A stretch of 64,000 bases of DNA from Devosia sp. 67-54 (lineage in GTDB: Bacteria; Pseudomonadota; Alphaproteobacteria; Rhizobiales; Devosiaceae): positions 20,765 through 84,764 of the forward strand of contig NZ_MKVA01000002.1 in the NCBI RefSeq assembly GCF_001899075.1. The letters run 5' to 3'. Every line of letters begins with the position of its first letter. The first letter of the stretch is position 1. The translations under genes were made by a program, and so were the position numbers. Under the pieces are notes generated by a model. It was given only the letters and a program-made list of their open reading frames with translations, was not told the DNA's origin and searched no databases. Below are positions 34,977 to 44,541 of this stretch, piece after piece.

Positions 34977-36038
34977 ATGCGGCTTCTGGGCATCGAGACG
35001 AGCTGCGACGAGACGGCGGCGGCGATCGTCGACCGTGACGATCTGTCTGGTCATGGCGCGATCCTGAGCAATGTCGTGCGCAGCCAGCTCGAGGAGCATG
35101 CGCCCTATGGCGGCGTGGTGCCCGAACTCGCGGCGCGCGCCCATGTCAGCCATCTCGACCACATCATCGGGCGGGCCGCCGAGGAGGCGGGCGTGCGGCT
35201 GGCGGAACTCGACGGCATCGCGGCGACGGCCGGGCCGGGGCTGATCGGCGGCGTCCTGGTGGGGCTGACCACGGCCAAGGCGCTGGCGGCGGCGCTGGGC
35301 AAGCCGCTGCTCGCCATCAACCATCTCGAGGCGCATGCGCTGACGGCGCGGCTGACCGACGGGCTGGAGTTCCCCTATCTGCTGCTGCTGGTGTCGGGCG
35401 GGCACAGCCAGTTCGTGCTGGTCAAGGACGTGGGCGCCTATGAGCGCTGGGGCACCACCATCGACGACGCGCTGGGCGAGGCCTTCGACAAGGTGGCCAA
35501 GCTCCTCGGCCTCGGCGTGCCGGGCGGGCCGGAGGTGGAGCGGCGCGCGACGGCCGGCGATCCCCGGCGCTTCCGCCTGCCGCGGCCGCTGCTCAAGGAG
35601 GACCGGCTGGATTTCTCGTTTTCGGGGCTGAAGACGGCGGTGCGGCTGGCGGCGGAAGACATCGCGCCGCTGAGCGAGCAGGACGTCGCCGACATCTGCG
35701 CCTCGTTCCAGCTCGCGGTGACCGACATCGTCACCACGCGGGCGCGCGCCGCACTCGCGCGCTTCCGCGTCGCGCTCGCCGGGGTGCCGCCGACGCTGGT
35801 GGTGGCCGGCGGCGTTGCCGCCAACCGCGCCATCGGGGCGGGCCTGCGCGCCGTGACCGACGCGCTGGACGCACGGCTGGTGGTGCCGCCGATCCCGCTG
35901 TGCACCGACAACGGGGTGATGGTGGCGTGGGCCGGCGCCGAGCGGCTGGCGCTGGGACAGGCAGACGATCTCACCGTCGCCGCCAAAGCGCGCTGGCCGC
36001 TCGACAGCGCCGACATGGGGCTCGGGCATGCCGATTGA
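34977..36038 (+). CDS. tsaD: tRNA threonylcarbamoyladenosine synthase subunit TsaD
   Basis: A 353-residue ASKHA-fold protein that transfers threonylcarbamoyl to A37 of ANN-decoding tRNAs. The metal-binding motif is HLEAH, with H116 and H120; [10 protein letters not shown] near the C-terminus and [12 protein letters not shown] are further family markers. The ATG at 34977 gives a direct [13 protein letters not shown] start, the signature N-terminus. Its last 11 bases overlap gpsA, so the two are one unit. A tRNA-Thr gene, whose anticodon class is a substrate of this modification, is nearby but not linked. Confidence 0.96.
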   Translation: MRLLGIETSCDETAAAIVDRDDLSGHGAILSNVVRSQLEEHAPYGGVVPELAARAHVSHLDHIIGRAAEEAGVRLAELDGIAATAGPGLIGGVLVGLTTAKALAAALGKPLLAINHLEAHALTARLTDGLEFPYLLLLVSGGHSQFVLVKDVGAYERWGTTIDDALGEAFDKVAKLLGLGVPGGPEVERRATAGDPRRFRLPRPLLKEDRLDFSFSGLKTAVRLAAEDIAPLSEQDVADICASFQLAVTDIVTTRARAALARFRVALAGVPPTLVVAGGVAANRAIGAGLRAVTDALDARLVVPPIPLCTDNGVMVAWAGAERLALGQADDLTVAAKARWPLDSADMGLGHAD

Positions 36039-36987
36039 GCGGGTCGCGGTGATCGGTGCCGGCGAGTGGGGCACGGCGCTGGCGCAGGCTGCGGCGGCGG
36101 CGGGACGGCAGGTGACGCTGATCGGCCGCGATCCGGACGTGCTGGCCGAGATCAACGTCGCCCACACCAACCGCAAGCATCTGGGCCTGCAGCGGCTGTC
36201 GCCGCGGATCAGCGCCTCGCCGCGCTATTCGGGGGCGGACCTGGTGATCCTCGCGGTGCCGGCGCAGGCGACCCGCGCGGCGCTCGCGGCGCTCGGCAAT
36301 CTGGGCGAGCCGGTGGTGCTCACCGCCAAGGGGCTCGAGCACGAGACGCTGCAGCGGCAAAGCCAGATCCTGGCCGAGATGGCGCCGAACGCCGTTCCAT
36401 TCGTGCTCTCGGGCCCAAGCTTCGCCGTCGACGTCGCCGCCGGGCGGCCGACGGCGGTGACGCTCGCCGGCGAGTCCGACATGGGCACCGAGGCGGTGGC
36501 GGCGGCGCTCGCTGGCCCGAGCTTCAGGCTCTATGCGGCGCGCGACATGGTGGGCGTCGAGCTCGCCGGGGCGCTGAAGAACGTCTATGCGCTGGCCGCC
36601 GGCGCGGTCGATGGCGCCAATCTCGGAGCGTCGGCGCGGGCCGGCATGATCGCCCGCGCCTATGCCGAGCTGACGCGGCTGATCGTGGCGCTCGGCGGCA
36701 GCGCCGAGACCATGGGCGGGCTCGCGGGGCTCGGCGATCTGGCGCTGAGCTGCACCTCGACGCAGTCGCGCAATTATCGGCACGGCGTGGCGCTGGGACA
36801 GGGCGAGCTGCCGCCGCGGGCGCTGGCGGAAGGCGTGTTCACGGCGCCGGTGGCGCTGGCGCTGGCGCAGCGGGCCGGGGTCGAGGCGCCGCTGGTCGAA
36901 GCGGTCAACCTGCTGCTCGGCGGCGGCACCAAGATCGACCGGATCGTCGCCGGCCTGATGTCGCGCCCGCTGAAACGGGAAACCTAG
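36028..36987 (+). CDS. gpsA: NAD(P)H-dependent glycerol-3-phosphate dehydrogenase
   Basis: A 319-residue GpsA that makes sn-glycerol-3-phosphate for phospholipids. The nucleotide motif [10 protein letters not shown] is at residues 8-17. The catalytic Lys lies in [12 protein letters not shown], and [16 protein letters not shown] is the substrate loop. The ATG at 36028 overlaps tsaD by 11 bases. The EVE-domain gene follows after a 29-base gap, matching the tsaD-gpsA-EVE order in many Rhizobiales (a YCII gene is often found between but is absent here). Confidence 0.96.
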   Translation: MPIERVAVIGAGEWGTALAQAAAAAGRQVTLIGRDPDVLAEINVAHTNRKHLGLQRLSPRISASPRYSGADLVILAVPAQATRAALAALGNLGEPVVLTAKGLEHETLQRQSQILAEMAPNAVPFVLSGPSFAVDVAAGRPTAVTLAGESDMGTEAVAAALAGPSFRLYAARDMVGVELAGALKNVYALAAGAVDGANLGASARAGMIARAYAELTRLIVALGGSAETMGGLAGLGDLALSCTSTQSRNYRHGVALGQGELPPRALAEGVFTAPVALALAQRAGVEAPLVEAVNLLLGGGTKIDRIVAGLMSRPLKRET

Positions 36988-37016
36988 ACCAACGTTCTTA
37001 TCGCAGGAGGATGGCG

Positions 37017-37451
37017 ATGGCCTATTGGCTGATGAAGTCGGAACCGGACGTGTTCAGCTTCACCGATCTGATGAACAAGCCGATCGAGGAGTGGCACGGC
37101 GTGCGCAATTTCGCGGCGCGCAACAACATGAAGGCGATGCAGATCGGCGACCTCAGCTTCTTCTACCACTCCAATATCGGCAAGGAGATCGTGGGTATCA
37201 TGAAGGTGGTGAAGCTCGCGCATCCGGATTCGACCGCCGCGCCCAACGACAAGGGCAAGGTGGTGTGGGAATGCGTCGACGTGGTCGGCGTCGAGCCGCT
37301 GCCCAAGGCGGTGACGCTGGAGCAGGTCAAGCACACGCCCGGCCTCGAGAGCATGGCGCTGATCAAGCTTTCCCGCCTGTCGGTGCAGCCGGTGACGCCC
37401 GCCGAATGGGCCATCGTGTGCAGACTGGGCGGGCTGAAGCGCGTGCCGTGA
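37017..37451 (+). CDS. EVE domain protein
   Basis: A 144-residue EVE (PUA-like) domain protein. The N-terminal MAYWLMKSEPDVFSF and FAARNNMKAMQIGDLSFFYHSN fit the fold, which in other proteins reads modified bases in DNA or RNA. The ATG at 37017 is favoured over the one at 37011 since the CAGGAGG site then has a spacing of six bases. It follows gpsA, as in many relatives, and may act on tRNA or modified DNA; no specific ligand is known. Confidence 0.92.
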   Translation: MAYWLMKSEPDVFSFTDLMNKPIEEWHGVRNFAARNNMKAMQIGDLSFFYHSNIGKEIVGIMKVVKLAHPDSTAAPNDKGKVVWECVDVVGVEPLPKAVTLEQVKHTPGLESMALIKLSRLSVQPVTPAEWAIVCRLGGLKRVP

Positions 37452-37492
37452 GTTGCCGCGAGACGGCATCGCAATGAACCAGGCTCCGGCGG

Positions 37493-37627
37493 ATGCGGCC
37501 CCCACCCCCAGCCCCTCCCCGCAAGGGGGAGGGGCGCCTGACTGAAGCATCAGCGATGGCGGTTCCATCGCCTCCCTCCCCCTGGCGGGGAGGGACCGAG
37601 GGTGGGGGCCACAACCACCGGACATGG
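37493..37627 (+). repeat. Dispersed intergenic element (copy A)
   Basis: About 135 bases between the EVE gene and the DUF1674 gene. It has inverted arms CCCCCACCCCCAGCCCCTCCCC ... GGGGAGGGACCGAGGGTGGGGG with an inner pair CCTCCCCGC / GCGGGGAGG. The middle, TGACTGAAGCAT...GGTTCCATCG, matches the reverse complement of the middle of copy B at 44938-45079 (GATGGAACCG ... TTTCAGTCGG), and the outer end ACCACCGGACATG is also shared. The two copies are therefore one element in opposite orientations. Confidence 0.85.
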
Positions 37628-37649
37628 CTGCGTCCACCGAGACGCAGTC

Positions 37650-37859
37650 CTAGAAATCGCTGGTCAGGCCCTTGATTTCCCAGTCGCCGTAGCGGGCGGG
37701 GTCGAGGCCGCCGCGGCCGCCTTTTTCGGCCGGGCGGCGGGCCATTGCGGCGTCGATCTGCTGCCGGCGGGCCTCGGCTTCGGCGAGGGCGCGCCGGGCG
37801 GCGGCGCTCAGCGGCCTTGCGGACGTGTCATCGGCGGCAATCTTGTCGGGATCGGTCAT
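37650..37859 (-). CDS. DUF1674 (SDHAF4-like) protein
   Basis: A 69-residue protein that ends [20 protein letters not shown], the diagnostic C-terminus of DUF1674. The mitochondrial homologue, SDHAF4, helps assemble the succinate dehydrogenase flavoprotein; the bacterial role is presumed similar. The ATG at 37859 is favoured because GGGGA lies about five bases upstream; ATG at 37868 is possible. It is divergent from htpX with a 44-base gap, as commonly seen in Rhizobiales. Confidence 0.85.
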   Translation of the reverse strand: MTDPDKIAADDTSARPLSAAARRALAEAEARRQQIDAAMARRPAEKGGRGGLDPARYGDWEIKGLTSDF

Positions 37860-37903
37860 GGTCCCCATCTTACGATCGCAAGAGTTCGTGTGTCGAGGCA
37901 AGC

Positions 37904-38878
37904 ATGGCCAACCTGTTCCGGACCGGAGTGTTGATCGCGGCGCTGACGGCGCTGTTCATGGCCGTCGGCTACTTCATCGGCGGCAGCAGCGGCATGTTCA
38001 TCGCCCTGCTGGTGGCGATGGGCACCAACCTGTTCGCCTATTGGAACTCCGACAGCATGGTGCTGCGCATGCAGAATGCGCGCGAGGTCGATCCACGCTC
38101 GGCGCCCGATCTCTACCGCATGGTCGAGACGCTGGCGGGCCGCGCCGGCCTGCCGACGCCGCGGGTCTATGTCATCGAGACCGAGCAGCCCAATGCCTTC
38201 GCCACCGGCCGCGATCCGCAGCACGCGGCGGTGGCGGTGTCGAGCGCGCTCGTCCGCATGCTGACGCCGGACGAGCTGGCGGGCGTCATCAGCCACGAGC
38301 TCACCCACATCCGCAACCGCGACACGCTGACCATGACGGTCACCGCGACGCTGGCCGGCGCCATCTCGATGCTGGCGCAGTTCGGGCTGTTCTTCGGCGG
38401 CGGCAACCGCCGCGACAATCCGCTGGGCGGGGTGGGGGCGCTGCTGATGGTGTTCCTCGCGCCGCTGGCCGCCGGCCTCGTGCAGATGGCGATCAGCCGG
38501 ACGCGCGAATACGCCGCCGACCGCGGCGGCGCCGAAATTTCGGGCGAGCCGATGGCGCTCGCCTCGGCGCTGGTGAAGATCTCGAACGGCGCCGGCCACA
38601 CGGTGAACGTCGCGGCCGAGCGCAACCCGGCAATGGCGCATATATACATCGTCAACCCGCTGCACGGCATCGGCAGCGACAATCTGTTCGCCACCCATCC
38701 CTCGGTCGAAAACCGCATCGCGGCGCTGCAGCAGATCGCGAGCGAAATGGGCTCGTCCGCGGGCGGCGGCGATACGCCGGTGCATCCGGCGTTCGCGCCC
38801 GGCGCGCGACACGGCGTCTGGCGCGTGCCGCAGTTCGAGGATAGTGCTGACCCCGGGCGCAAGGGCCCCTGGGGCTGA
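37904..38878 (+). CDS. htpX: Membrane zinc metalloprotease HtpX
   Basis: A 324-residue M48 membrane protease for quality control of membrane proteins under heat or envelope stress. Two N-terminal helices (residues 5-25 and 30-48) lead to the zinc site HELTH at 131-135 and the glutamate in REYAADRGG. Two further helices flank residues 150-200. A GAGG site precedes the ATG. The rsmB gene starts four bases after the stop, so they are likely one transcript. Confidence 0.95.
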   Translation: MANLFRTGVLIAALTALFMAVGYFIGGSSGMFIALLVAMGTNLFAYWNSDSMVLRMQNAREVDPRSAPDLYRMVETLAGRAGLPTPRVYVIETEQPNAFATGRDPQHAAVAVSSALVRMLTPDELAGVISHELTHIRNRDTLTMTVTATLAGAISMLAQFGLFFGGGNRRDNPLGGVGALLMVFLAPLAAGLVQMAISRTREYAADRGGAEISGEPMALASALVKISNGAGHTVNVAAERNPAMAHIYIVNPLHGIGSDNLFATHPSVENRIAALQQIASEMGSSAGGGDTPVHPAFAPGARHGVWRVPQFEDSADPGRKGPWG

Positions 38879-38881
38879 GAT

Positions 38882-40165
38882 TTGCCGTCACACAAGAAAC
38901 AGGCGACCGGCCTCGCGCTGCGCCTCGTCGCCGCCGACCGGCTGCAGACCGTCCTCAAGGGCCAGAGCTTCATGCCGTTCGGCGCCGGCGAGATCGCCGA
39001 GGCGCGCGACCGGGCGCTCGCCAACCGGCTGGTGACGACGGCGCTGCGCTATCACGGGCCCATCACGCACCTGCTCGACACGCTGCTCCAGCGCGGGCTG
39101 CCGAAGAAGTCCGGGCGGTTCGAGGCGGTGCTGCGGCTCAGCCTCGGACAATTGCTGTTCCTGTCCGATCTGGGCGAACATTCGGCGCTGTTCCTCGCCG
39201 GCGAGGCGATGCGCGCCGACCCGAGGACGCAGCACCTGATCAAGCTGATGAACGGGGTGCTGCGCGAGGCGCAGCGGCGGCGCGGCGATGTCGTGGTCAG
39301 CGCCGCGACGCTGTTCCCGGCGCCGCTGCTGGCGACCTGGCGCGCCGCCTATGGCGAGGCGGCGGTCGAGGCCTTCGGCCGGGCGCTGCTCGAGGGCGCG
39401 CCGCTCGATCTCACGCTCAAGGCGCCGATCGAGGGGCTCGATGCCGCCCCGGTGCTGGGCGACACGGTGCGGATGGTCGAGCGCGACCGCGCGGTGGAGC
39501 AGTTGCCGGGCTATGCCGACGGCCGGTTCTGGGTGCAGGACGCGGCGGCGGCGATCCCCGCGCGGCTGCTGCGGCTCGACCCGGGGGCGCGGGTGCTCGA
39601 CCTGTGCGCGGCGCCCGGCGGCAAGACGGCGCAATTGCTCAAGGCCGGCTATGCCGTCACGGCGCTCGACCGCGACCCGGCGCGGGTCGAGCGGCTCGGG
39701 CACAATCTCGACCGGCTCGGCTATACGGCCGAGCTGGTGACCGCCGACGCGCTCGCCTGGCAGCCGGACCGCGGCTTCGACGGCGTGCTGCTCGATGCGC
39801 CCTGCTCGGCGACCGGCACCTTCCGGCGGCATCCGGAGGTCGCCTGGCATCGCCACGCCGCCGACATCGCCGGCCGCGTGGCGCTGCAGCGCCGGATGCT
39901 CGAACGCGCGGCGGCCTGCCTCAATCCGGGCGGGACGCTGGTCTATTGCGTCTGCTCGCTGGAGCCGGACGAGGGCGAGCAGCAGGCGGAGTGGGCGGCG
40001 TCGCTCGGCCTCCTGCCTTTACCGATTGTGGCGGAAGAGCTTGACGGATGGGTTGCACCCGTGTGCAAAAGCGGCGTCGTCAGAACCCATCCGGGGCTGA
40101 CCGTTCCTGGGGATAAGGGCGGCACGCTGGACGGGTTCTTCATTGCGCGCTTCCGGCGCCGCTGA
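38882..40165 (+). CDS. rsmB: RsmB-like rRNA cytosine-C5 methyltransferase
   Basis: A 427-residue SAM-dependent RNA methyltransferase of the RsmB/Sun family, which modifies C967 of 16S rRNA. An N-terminal NusB-like helical domain (about 1-150) precedes the Rossmann core with LDLCAAPGGKTAQLL, then the motif IV Cys C308 in DAPCSATGT and motif VI Cys C358 in YCVCSLEP. Translation appears to begin at TTG (codons for MPSHKKQ), since no ATG or GTG fits better in front of the NusB domain. It follows htpX and precedes the heparinase gene. Confidence 0.9.
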   Translation: MPSHKKQATGLALRLVAADRLQTVLKGQSFMPFGAGEIAEARDRALANRLVTTALRYHGPITHLLDTLLQRGLPKKSGRFEAVLRLSLGQLLFLSDLGEHSALFLAGEAMRADPRTQHLIKLMNGVLREAQRRRGDVVVSAATLFPAPLLATWRAAYGEAAVEAFGRALLEGAPLDLTLKAPIEGLDAAPVLGDTVRMVERDRAVEQLPGYADGRFWVQDAAAAIPARLLRLDPGARVLDLCAAPGGKTAQLLKAGYAVTALDRDPARVERLGHNLDRLGYTAELVTADALAWQPDRGFDGVLLDAPCSATGTFRRHPEVAWHRHAADIAGRVALQRRMLERAAACLNPGGTLVYCVCSLEPDEGEQQAEWAASLGLLPLPIVAEELDGWVAPVCKSGVVRTHPGLTVPGDKGGTLDGFFIARFRRR

Positions 40166-40224
40166 ATATCGTCTTTTGTCCGGTGCGAAGCGGACGGGCA
40201 GCACGCATTGTCTAAGAGGGCCGG

Positions 40225-41862
40225 TTGGCAAACCCGATAGCGTTTCTTGCGCGCCGCAGCGCCAAGCGGGCCGCCGACTTCGCCGTCAGCAACCCGCTGA
40301 TCCGCTGGGTCTGGACCGGGCCCGGCAACGAAGACTACGGCAGCGCGCTGAGCGAATTCCGCCCGACCGATCGCGAATCCGTGCTCGAGATGATGCAGGG
40401 CCGCTACCTGCTCGCCAACAAGCTGGTGGATACGCATGGCGTGTCGCCGTTCGCGGTCGAGATGGTGCATGACGACTGGCTCGACGACCTGCAGGCCTTC
40501 GACTGGCTGCGGCATTTCCGCGATGCGCGCACCGACGAGGAACGCGGCTTCGCGCGCAGCCTGGCGCTCGACTGGATCGACCGCGACGGGCGCTTCGACC
40601 GCATGGTCTGGGGGCTGTCGCTGACGGCGCGGCGGGTGCTCAACTGGCTGAGGCATTTCAACATCCTGGTCGAGGGCGCCAATGCCGATGATGCGGCGCT
40701 GATCGCGCGCTCGCTGGGCACGCAGATCCAGTCGCTGAAGCTTCGGGCGCCGTTCGCCGACGATCCGGTGGACGGGCTGATGGCGGCGATCGCGCTGCTC
40801 GGCGTCGCGCTGTGCGACCAGGACCGCGAGACCGAGATCGCGGCGCGGCTCGAGCGCGTCAACGCGCTGCTCGACCGGCAGATCGACGAGGACGGGCTGC
40901 ACCGCTCGCGCTCGGCCAAGGTGCAGCTGATGCTGATGGTCGAGCTCACGACGCTGCGCCAGGCGCTGCTGCGGCAGTCCGACACCTATCGCAACGAGCT
41001 CAACGAAGTGCTGGATTCGATGCATGTGGCGCTCGACGCCATCTCGCTCGGCACCGGCGAGGCGGCGTATTTCAACGGCACCGGGCAGATGGCGCATGAC
41101 GTCATCGTTTCGGTGCAGGCGCAGAATCCGGCGCGGGCGCGCTCCACCGGCACCGCCGGCGGCTATGGGCGGCTGATCTGGGGCGGCTCGATCGTGGTCG
41201 CCGATTCCGGCCTCGTGCCGCCGCCCGATTATTCGCGCCACATGCATGCGAGCGCGCTGGCCTTCGAGTTCAGCCACGGCCGCGACCTGGTGGTGTGCAA
41301 TTGCGGCCCCGCCCCGGCCGACATGCCCGACAGCGAGCTGCTGTTCCGGCAGGGCATCGCGCATTCGGCGCCGACCATCAATGCGCTGAGCGCGGCGGCC
41401 ATCCCGCTGCGCGGGCCGCTCAAGCACCGCGTGGTCCGGGTCGGGCGCGACCCCGACATGGGCACCGAGGAGGCCGACCACTCGCTGGTCATGCGCACGC
41501 ATGGTTATGCCGAGCGCTTTGGCGTGGTGCTCGAGCGGCGGCTGACGCTGCTCGCCGAGGGCAATTCGCTGATGGGGCAGGACCGCATGCTGAAGGCGCG
41601 CGGCCGCATGTCGGGCGCCTGCGCCATCCGCTTCCACCTCGCGCACCAGACGCAGGTCGAGGCGGCGCGCGACATGGTCAAGCTCCGTCTCGCCTCGGGC
41701 GCGGTGTGGAACTTCCTGTGGGAAGGCGGCGAGATGCGGATCGAGGATTCGGTGCGGCAGTCGGCCTATTTCGGCTTCCACCGCACCAAGCAGATCGTGC
41801 TCGACGTGCTCGTCGGCGAGATCAGCGAGCTGAGCTGGATCTTCACCCTCGACGAGGGCTAA
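40225..41862 (+). CDS. Heparinase II/III family protein
   Basis: A 545-residue protein with an alpha-helical N-terminal toroid-like region (about 20-280) and a C-terminal beta-sandwich (about 300-545) typical of the heparinase II/III family. The pattern GTAGGYGRLIWGGSIVVADSG and LAFEFSHGRDLVVCNCG is shared with rhizobial members next to rsmB and purH. No signal peptide is clear, so its place in the cell and its substrate are uncertain; polysaccharide lyase activity has not been shown for this branch. The start is TTG at 40225 with AAGAGGG upstream. Confidence 0.8.
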   Translation: MANPIAFLARRSAKRAADFAVSNPLIRWVWTGPGNEDYGSALSEFRPTDRESVLEMMQGRYLLANKLVDTHGVSPFAVEMVHDDWLDDLQAFDWLRHFRDARTDEERGFARSLALDWIDRDGRFDRMVWGLSLTARRVLNWLRHFNILVEGANADDAALIARSLGTQIQSLKLRAPFADDPVDGLMAAIALLGVALCDQDRETEIAARLERVNALLDRQIDEDGLHRSRSAKVQLMLMVELTTLRQALLRQSDTYRNELNEVLDSMHVALDAISLGTGEAAYFNGTGQMAHDVIVSVQAQNPARARSTGTAGGYGRLIWGGSIVVADSGLVPPPDYSRHMHASALAFEFSHGRDLVVCNCGPAPADMPDSELLFRQGIAHSAPTINALSAAAIPLRGPLKHRVVRVGRDPDMGTEEADHSLVMRTHGYAERFGVVLERRLTLLAEGNSLMGQDRMLKARGRMSGACAIRFHLAHQTQVEAARDMVKLRLASGAVWNFLWEGGEMRIEDSVRQSAYFGFHRTKQIVLDVLVGEISELSWIFTLDEG

Positions 41863-42956
41863 GCCGCGAGCTTCCCGCGGATGGCGGCGCCCATCGCCTC
41901 GGTGCCGATCGACTTGCCGCCCTGGGCGATATCGCCGGTCCTCAGGCCGTCGTCGAGCACGGCGGCGATGGCCGCCTCGAGCCGGTCGGCGAGCTCGATC
42001 ATGCCGAAGGAATAGCGCAGCGCCATGGCGAAGCTCGCCAGCATGGCGATGGGGTTGGCGATGCCCTTGCCGGCGATGTCGGGGGCCGAGCCGTGCACCG
42101 GCTCGTACAGCGCCTTGCGCTTGCCGCTGGCCTTGTCGGGCGCGCCGAGCGAGGCCGAGGGCAGCATGCCGAGCGAGCCGGTGAGCATCGCCGCGGCGTC
42201 GGAGAGCACGTCGCCGAAGAGGTTGTCGGTCACCATCACGTCGAACTGCTTGGGATTGCGCACGAGCTGCATCGCGGCATTGTCGGCGAGGATGTGCTCG
42301 AAGCGGAGGTCGGGGTAATCCCTGGCCACGGCCTGCGCCACCTCGTCCCACAGCACGCCGGACTTCATGACGTTCTTCTTGTCGGCCGAATGCACCAGCT
42401 TGCGGCGGGTGCGGGCGAGATCGCAGGCGACGCGCACGATGCGGTCGATCTCGTAGGTTTCGTACACCTGGGTGTCGACGGCGCGCTTCTGGCCGTTGCC
42501 GAGGTCGGTGATGGTCTTGGGCTCGCCGAAATAGACGCCGCCGGTGAGCTCGCGCACGATCAGGATGTCGAGGCCTTCGATCAGCTCCTTCTTGAGCGAG
42601 GAGGCGTCGGCGAGGGCGGGATAACAGATCGCCGGGCGGAGGTTGGCGAACAGGCCGAGGTCCTTGCGCAGGCGCAGCAGGCCGGCCTCGGGGCGCACCT
42701 CGTAGGGCACCTTGTCCCATTTCGGCCCGCCCACGGCGCCGAAGATCACCGCGTCGGCAGCCAGCGCCTTGTGCATGTCGGCATCCGAAATGGCAGCGCC
42801 GTGCCTGTCGTAGGCGGAGCCGCCGACGAGGCCGCGGTCGGTGGCGAAATCGGTCTTCTGCTCGGCATTGAGCCAGGCGACGAGCTTTTCGACCTCCGCC
42901 ATCACCTCGACGCCGATGCCGTCGCCGGGAAGCAGGAAGAGCGTGTGGGTGGCCAT
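41859..42956 (-). CDS. leuB: 3-isopropylmalate dehydrogenase
   Basis: A 365-residue LeuB that oxidatively decarboxylates 3-isopropylmalate to 4-methyl-2-oxovalerate with NAD+. The N-terminal LLPGDGIGVEVM, the RELTGGVYFGEP loop, DNLFGDVLSDAAAMLTGSLGMLPSAS and HGSAPDIAGKGIANP are all present. It ends convergent with the heparinase gene (four-base overlap). leuD is 2.2 kb away and leuC 14 kb away; all three are in this window but not in one operon. Confidence 0.96.
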   Translation of the reverse strand: MATHTLFLLPGDGIGVEVMAEVEKLVAWLNAEQKTDFATDRGLVGGSAYDRHGAAISDADMHKALAADAVIFGAVGGPKWDKVPYEVRPEAGLLRLRKDLGLFANLRPAICYPALADASSLKKELIEGLDILIVRELTGGVYFGEPKTITDLGNGQKRAVDTQVYETYEIDRIVRVACDLARTRRKLVHSADKKNVMKSGVLWDEVAQAVARDYPDLRFEHILADNAAMQLVRNPKQFDVMVTDNLFGDVLSDAAAMLTGSLGMLPSASLGAPDKASGKRKALYEPVHGSAPDIAGKGIANPIAMLASFAMALRYSFGMIELADRLEAAIAAVLDDGLRTGDIAQGGKSIGTEAMGAAIRGKLAA

Positions 42957-43039
42957 GTCGATCCTCGAAAGATTTGGGTGTGCTCGCGCTGGCCGCACAT
43001 AGGGGCATTTGCCCCGGGCGCGCAAGACGGCGGATGTGC

Positions 43040-43069
43040 GACGGGGCCGGCAGCGCTGCCGGCCCCGTC
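43040..43069. repeat. Perfect 30-base palindrome between gdhA-type gene and leuB
   Basis: GACGGGGCCGGCAGC (43040-43054) pairs with GCTGCCGGCCCCGTC (43055-43069) with no unpaired centre. It lies in the gap after the glutamate dehydrogenase stop (minus strand) and before leuB. No T-run follows on either strand, so a Rho-independent terminator is unlikely in the standard form; it could be a REP-like or cruciform element. Confidence 0.8.
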
Positions 43070-43094
43070 GGGTGTGCGATCGGGCCCTGCCGGC

Positions 43095-44360
43095 TCAGCC
43101 GACGAAGAAGGGCTGCGTGCCGTGCGCCTCGATGGCGCTCGCCAGCCGGCCGAGCGCGTGGATATAGGCGGCGGTGCGCATCGGCACCTTGCGGTCGGCA
43201 GCGATGATCCAGATGGCGCGGCCCTCGCGCTCGACGATCTTGAGCAGCCGGGCGTGGATCTCCTCGAGGTCCCAGTAATAGCCCTGCCGGTTCTGCACCC
43301 ACTCGAAATAGGAGACGGTGACGCCGCCGGCATTGGCGAGGATGTCGGGCAGCACCACGATGCCGCGTTCGGCGAGGATGCGGTCGGCATCGGGGGTCAC
43401 CGGACCGTTGGCGAGCTCGAGCAGCACCCGGGCCTTGATGGTGCCGGCGTTGTCGGCAGTGATCATGTCCTCGAGCGCGGCCGGCACCAGCAGATCGGCC
43501 TCGACGGCGATCAGCGCCGCGGGGTCGATCACCTTGGCGCCGAGCTCGGCGGCAAGGTCGGTCACGCGCCTGCCGGCCTGCTTACCGGCCAGCAGTTTCG
43601 GCACGTCGAGCCCGTCGGGCTTCGCGATGGCGCCGGTCGAGTCGGACACGGCGACCACCAGATGGCCGTCGGCGGCCGCCAGTTCGGCGTAATACTGGCC
43701 GGCATTGCCGAAGCCCTGGATGGCGACGGTGTGCCGGCCTTCGAGGCCGAGCTCCTTCGCGAGATGGCGCACCAGGTAATAGCCGCCGCGGGCGGTGGCG
43801 TCGTTGCGGCCGAGCGAGCCGCCCAGCGCGATCGGCTTGCCGGTGATCACCGCCGGCGAGACGCTGCCGACGATCTGACCGTATTCATCGGCCATCCAGC
43901 CCATGATCATGGCGTTGGTGTAGACGTCGGGCGCCGGGATGTCGCGGTCAGGGCCGACGGTGCGGGCGAAGGCCTGGATGTAGGCGCGCGACAGGCGCTC
44001 GAGCTCGGATTTGGAGAGCTGGCGCGGATCGACGCGCACGGCGCCCTTGCCGCCGCCATAGGGCAGGTTCATCACCGCGCATTTGAAGGTCATCCAGAAG
44101 GCCAGCGTCTCCACCTCCTCGACCGAGGCGTCGGGATGGAAGCGGATGCCGCCCTTGGTGGGGCCGCGGGTGTCGTCGTAGCGGCAGCGCCAGGCGACGA
44201 AGGATTTGCGCGAGCCGTCGTCCATGCGGATCAGCAGCCGGGCCTTGGTGGTCTCGCGCGGATATTTCAGCTTTTCGATGACGTCCGGGTCGATCTGCAG
44301 ATGGCTGGCTGCATCTTCGAGCCGGACCAGCGCGCGGTCGAGCAATGTCTCTTCCGTCAT
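43095..44360 (-). CDS. gdhA: Glutamate dehydrogenase (hexameric, about 420 residues)
   Basis: A 421-residue Glu/Leu/Phe/Val dehydrogenase-family enzyme that interconverts glutamate and 2-oxoglutarate plus ammonium. The catalytic Lys is in LPYGGGKGAVRVDP, with VAIQGFGNAGQYYAELAA as the nucleotide-binding motif. The N-terminal RKSFVAWRCRYDDTRGPTKGGIRFHP is typical of NAD- or NADP-type GDH of this group; which cofactor is not clear. The ATG at 44360 follows AGGGGA. A second, unrelated 1584-residue GDH lies at 50777-55531. Confidence 0.92.
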   Translation of the reverse strand: MTEETLLDRALVRLEDAASHLQIDPDVIEKLKYPRETTKARLLIRMDDGSRKSFVAWRCRYDDTRGPTKGGIRFHPDASVEEVETLAFWMTFKCAVMNLPYGGGKGAVRVDPRQLSKSELERLSRAYIQAFARTVGPDRDIPAPDVYTNAMIMGWMADEYGQIVGSVSPAVITGKPIALGGSLGRNDATARGGYYLVRHLAKELGLEGRHTVAIQGFGNAGQYYAELAAADGHLVVAVSDSTGAIAKPDGLDVPKLLAGKQAGRRVTDLAAELGAKVIDPAALIAVEADLLVPAALEDMITADNAGTIKARVLLELANGPVTPDADRILAERGIVVLPDILANAGGVTVSYFEWVQNRQGYYWDLEEIHARLLKIVEREGRAIWIIAADRKVPMRTAAYIHALGRLASAIEAHGTQPFFVG

Positions 44361-44385
44361 ATTTGTGTCCCCTGAACAGAAATTG

Positions 44386-44409
44386 TGCCGCTTGCCCAGA
44401 CAAGCGGCA
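44386..44409. promoter_or_regulatory. Inverted repeat upstream of the gdhA-type gene
   Basis: TGCCGCTTG (44386-44394) pairs with CAAGCGGCA (44401-44409) around a six-base centre. It is 26 bases before the gdhA start codon on the minus strand. It has the form of an operator or a leader-RNA hairpin and could regulate the gene or the divergent gene at 44542. Confidence 0.5.
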
Positions 44410-44541
44410 GACTGTGTGGCATGGCCATCCATTCAGGTCAACAAAGCTGTCATAATGTGATCATTGTGCAGGCAGTCAGTCTATTGACGAGGCAAGAGTC
44501 GCCCGCTCAACTATGGGCTCCGATCCGAGGAGCCTCTGCCG

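Noticed and set aside
41295-44375. A plus-strand frame of about 1030 codons across leuB and gdhA
   Set aside because: It overlaps three well-supported genes and shows no family similarity.
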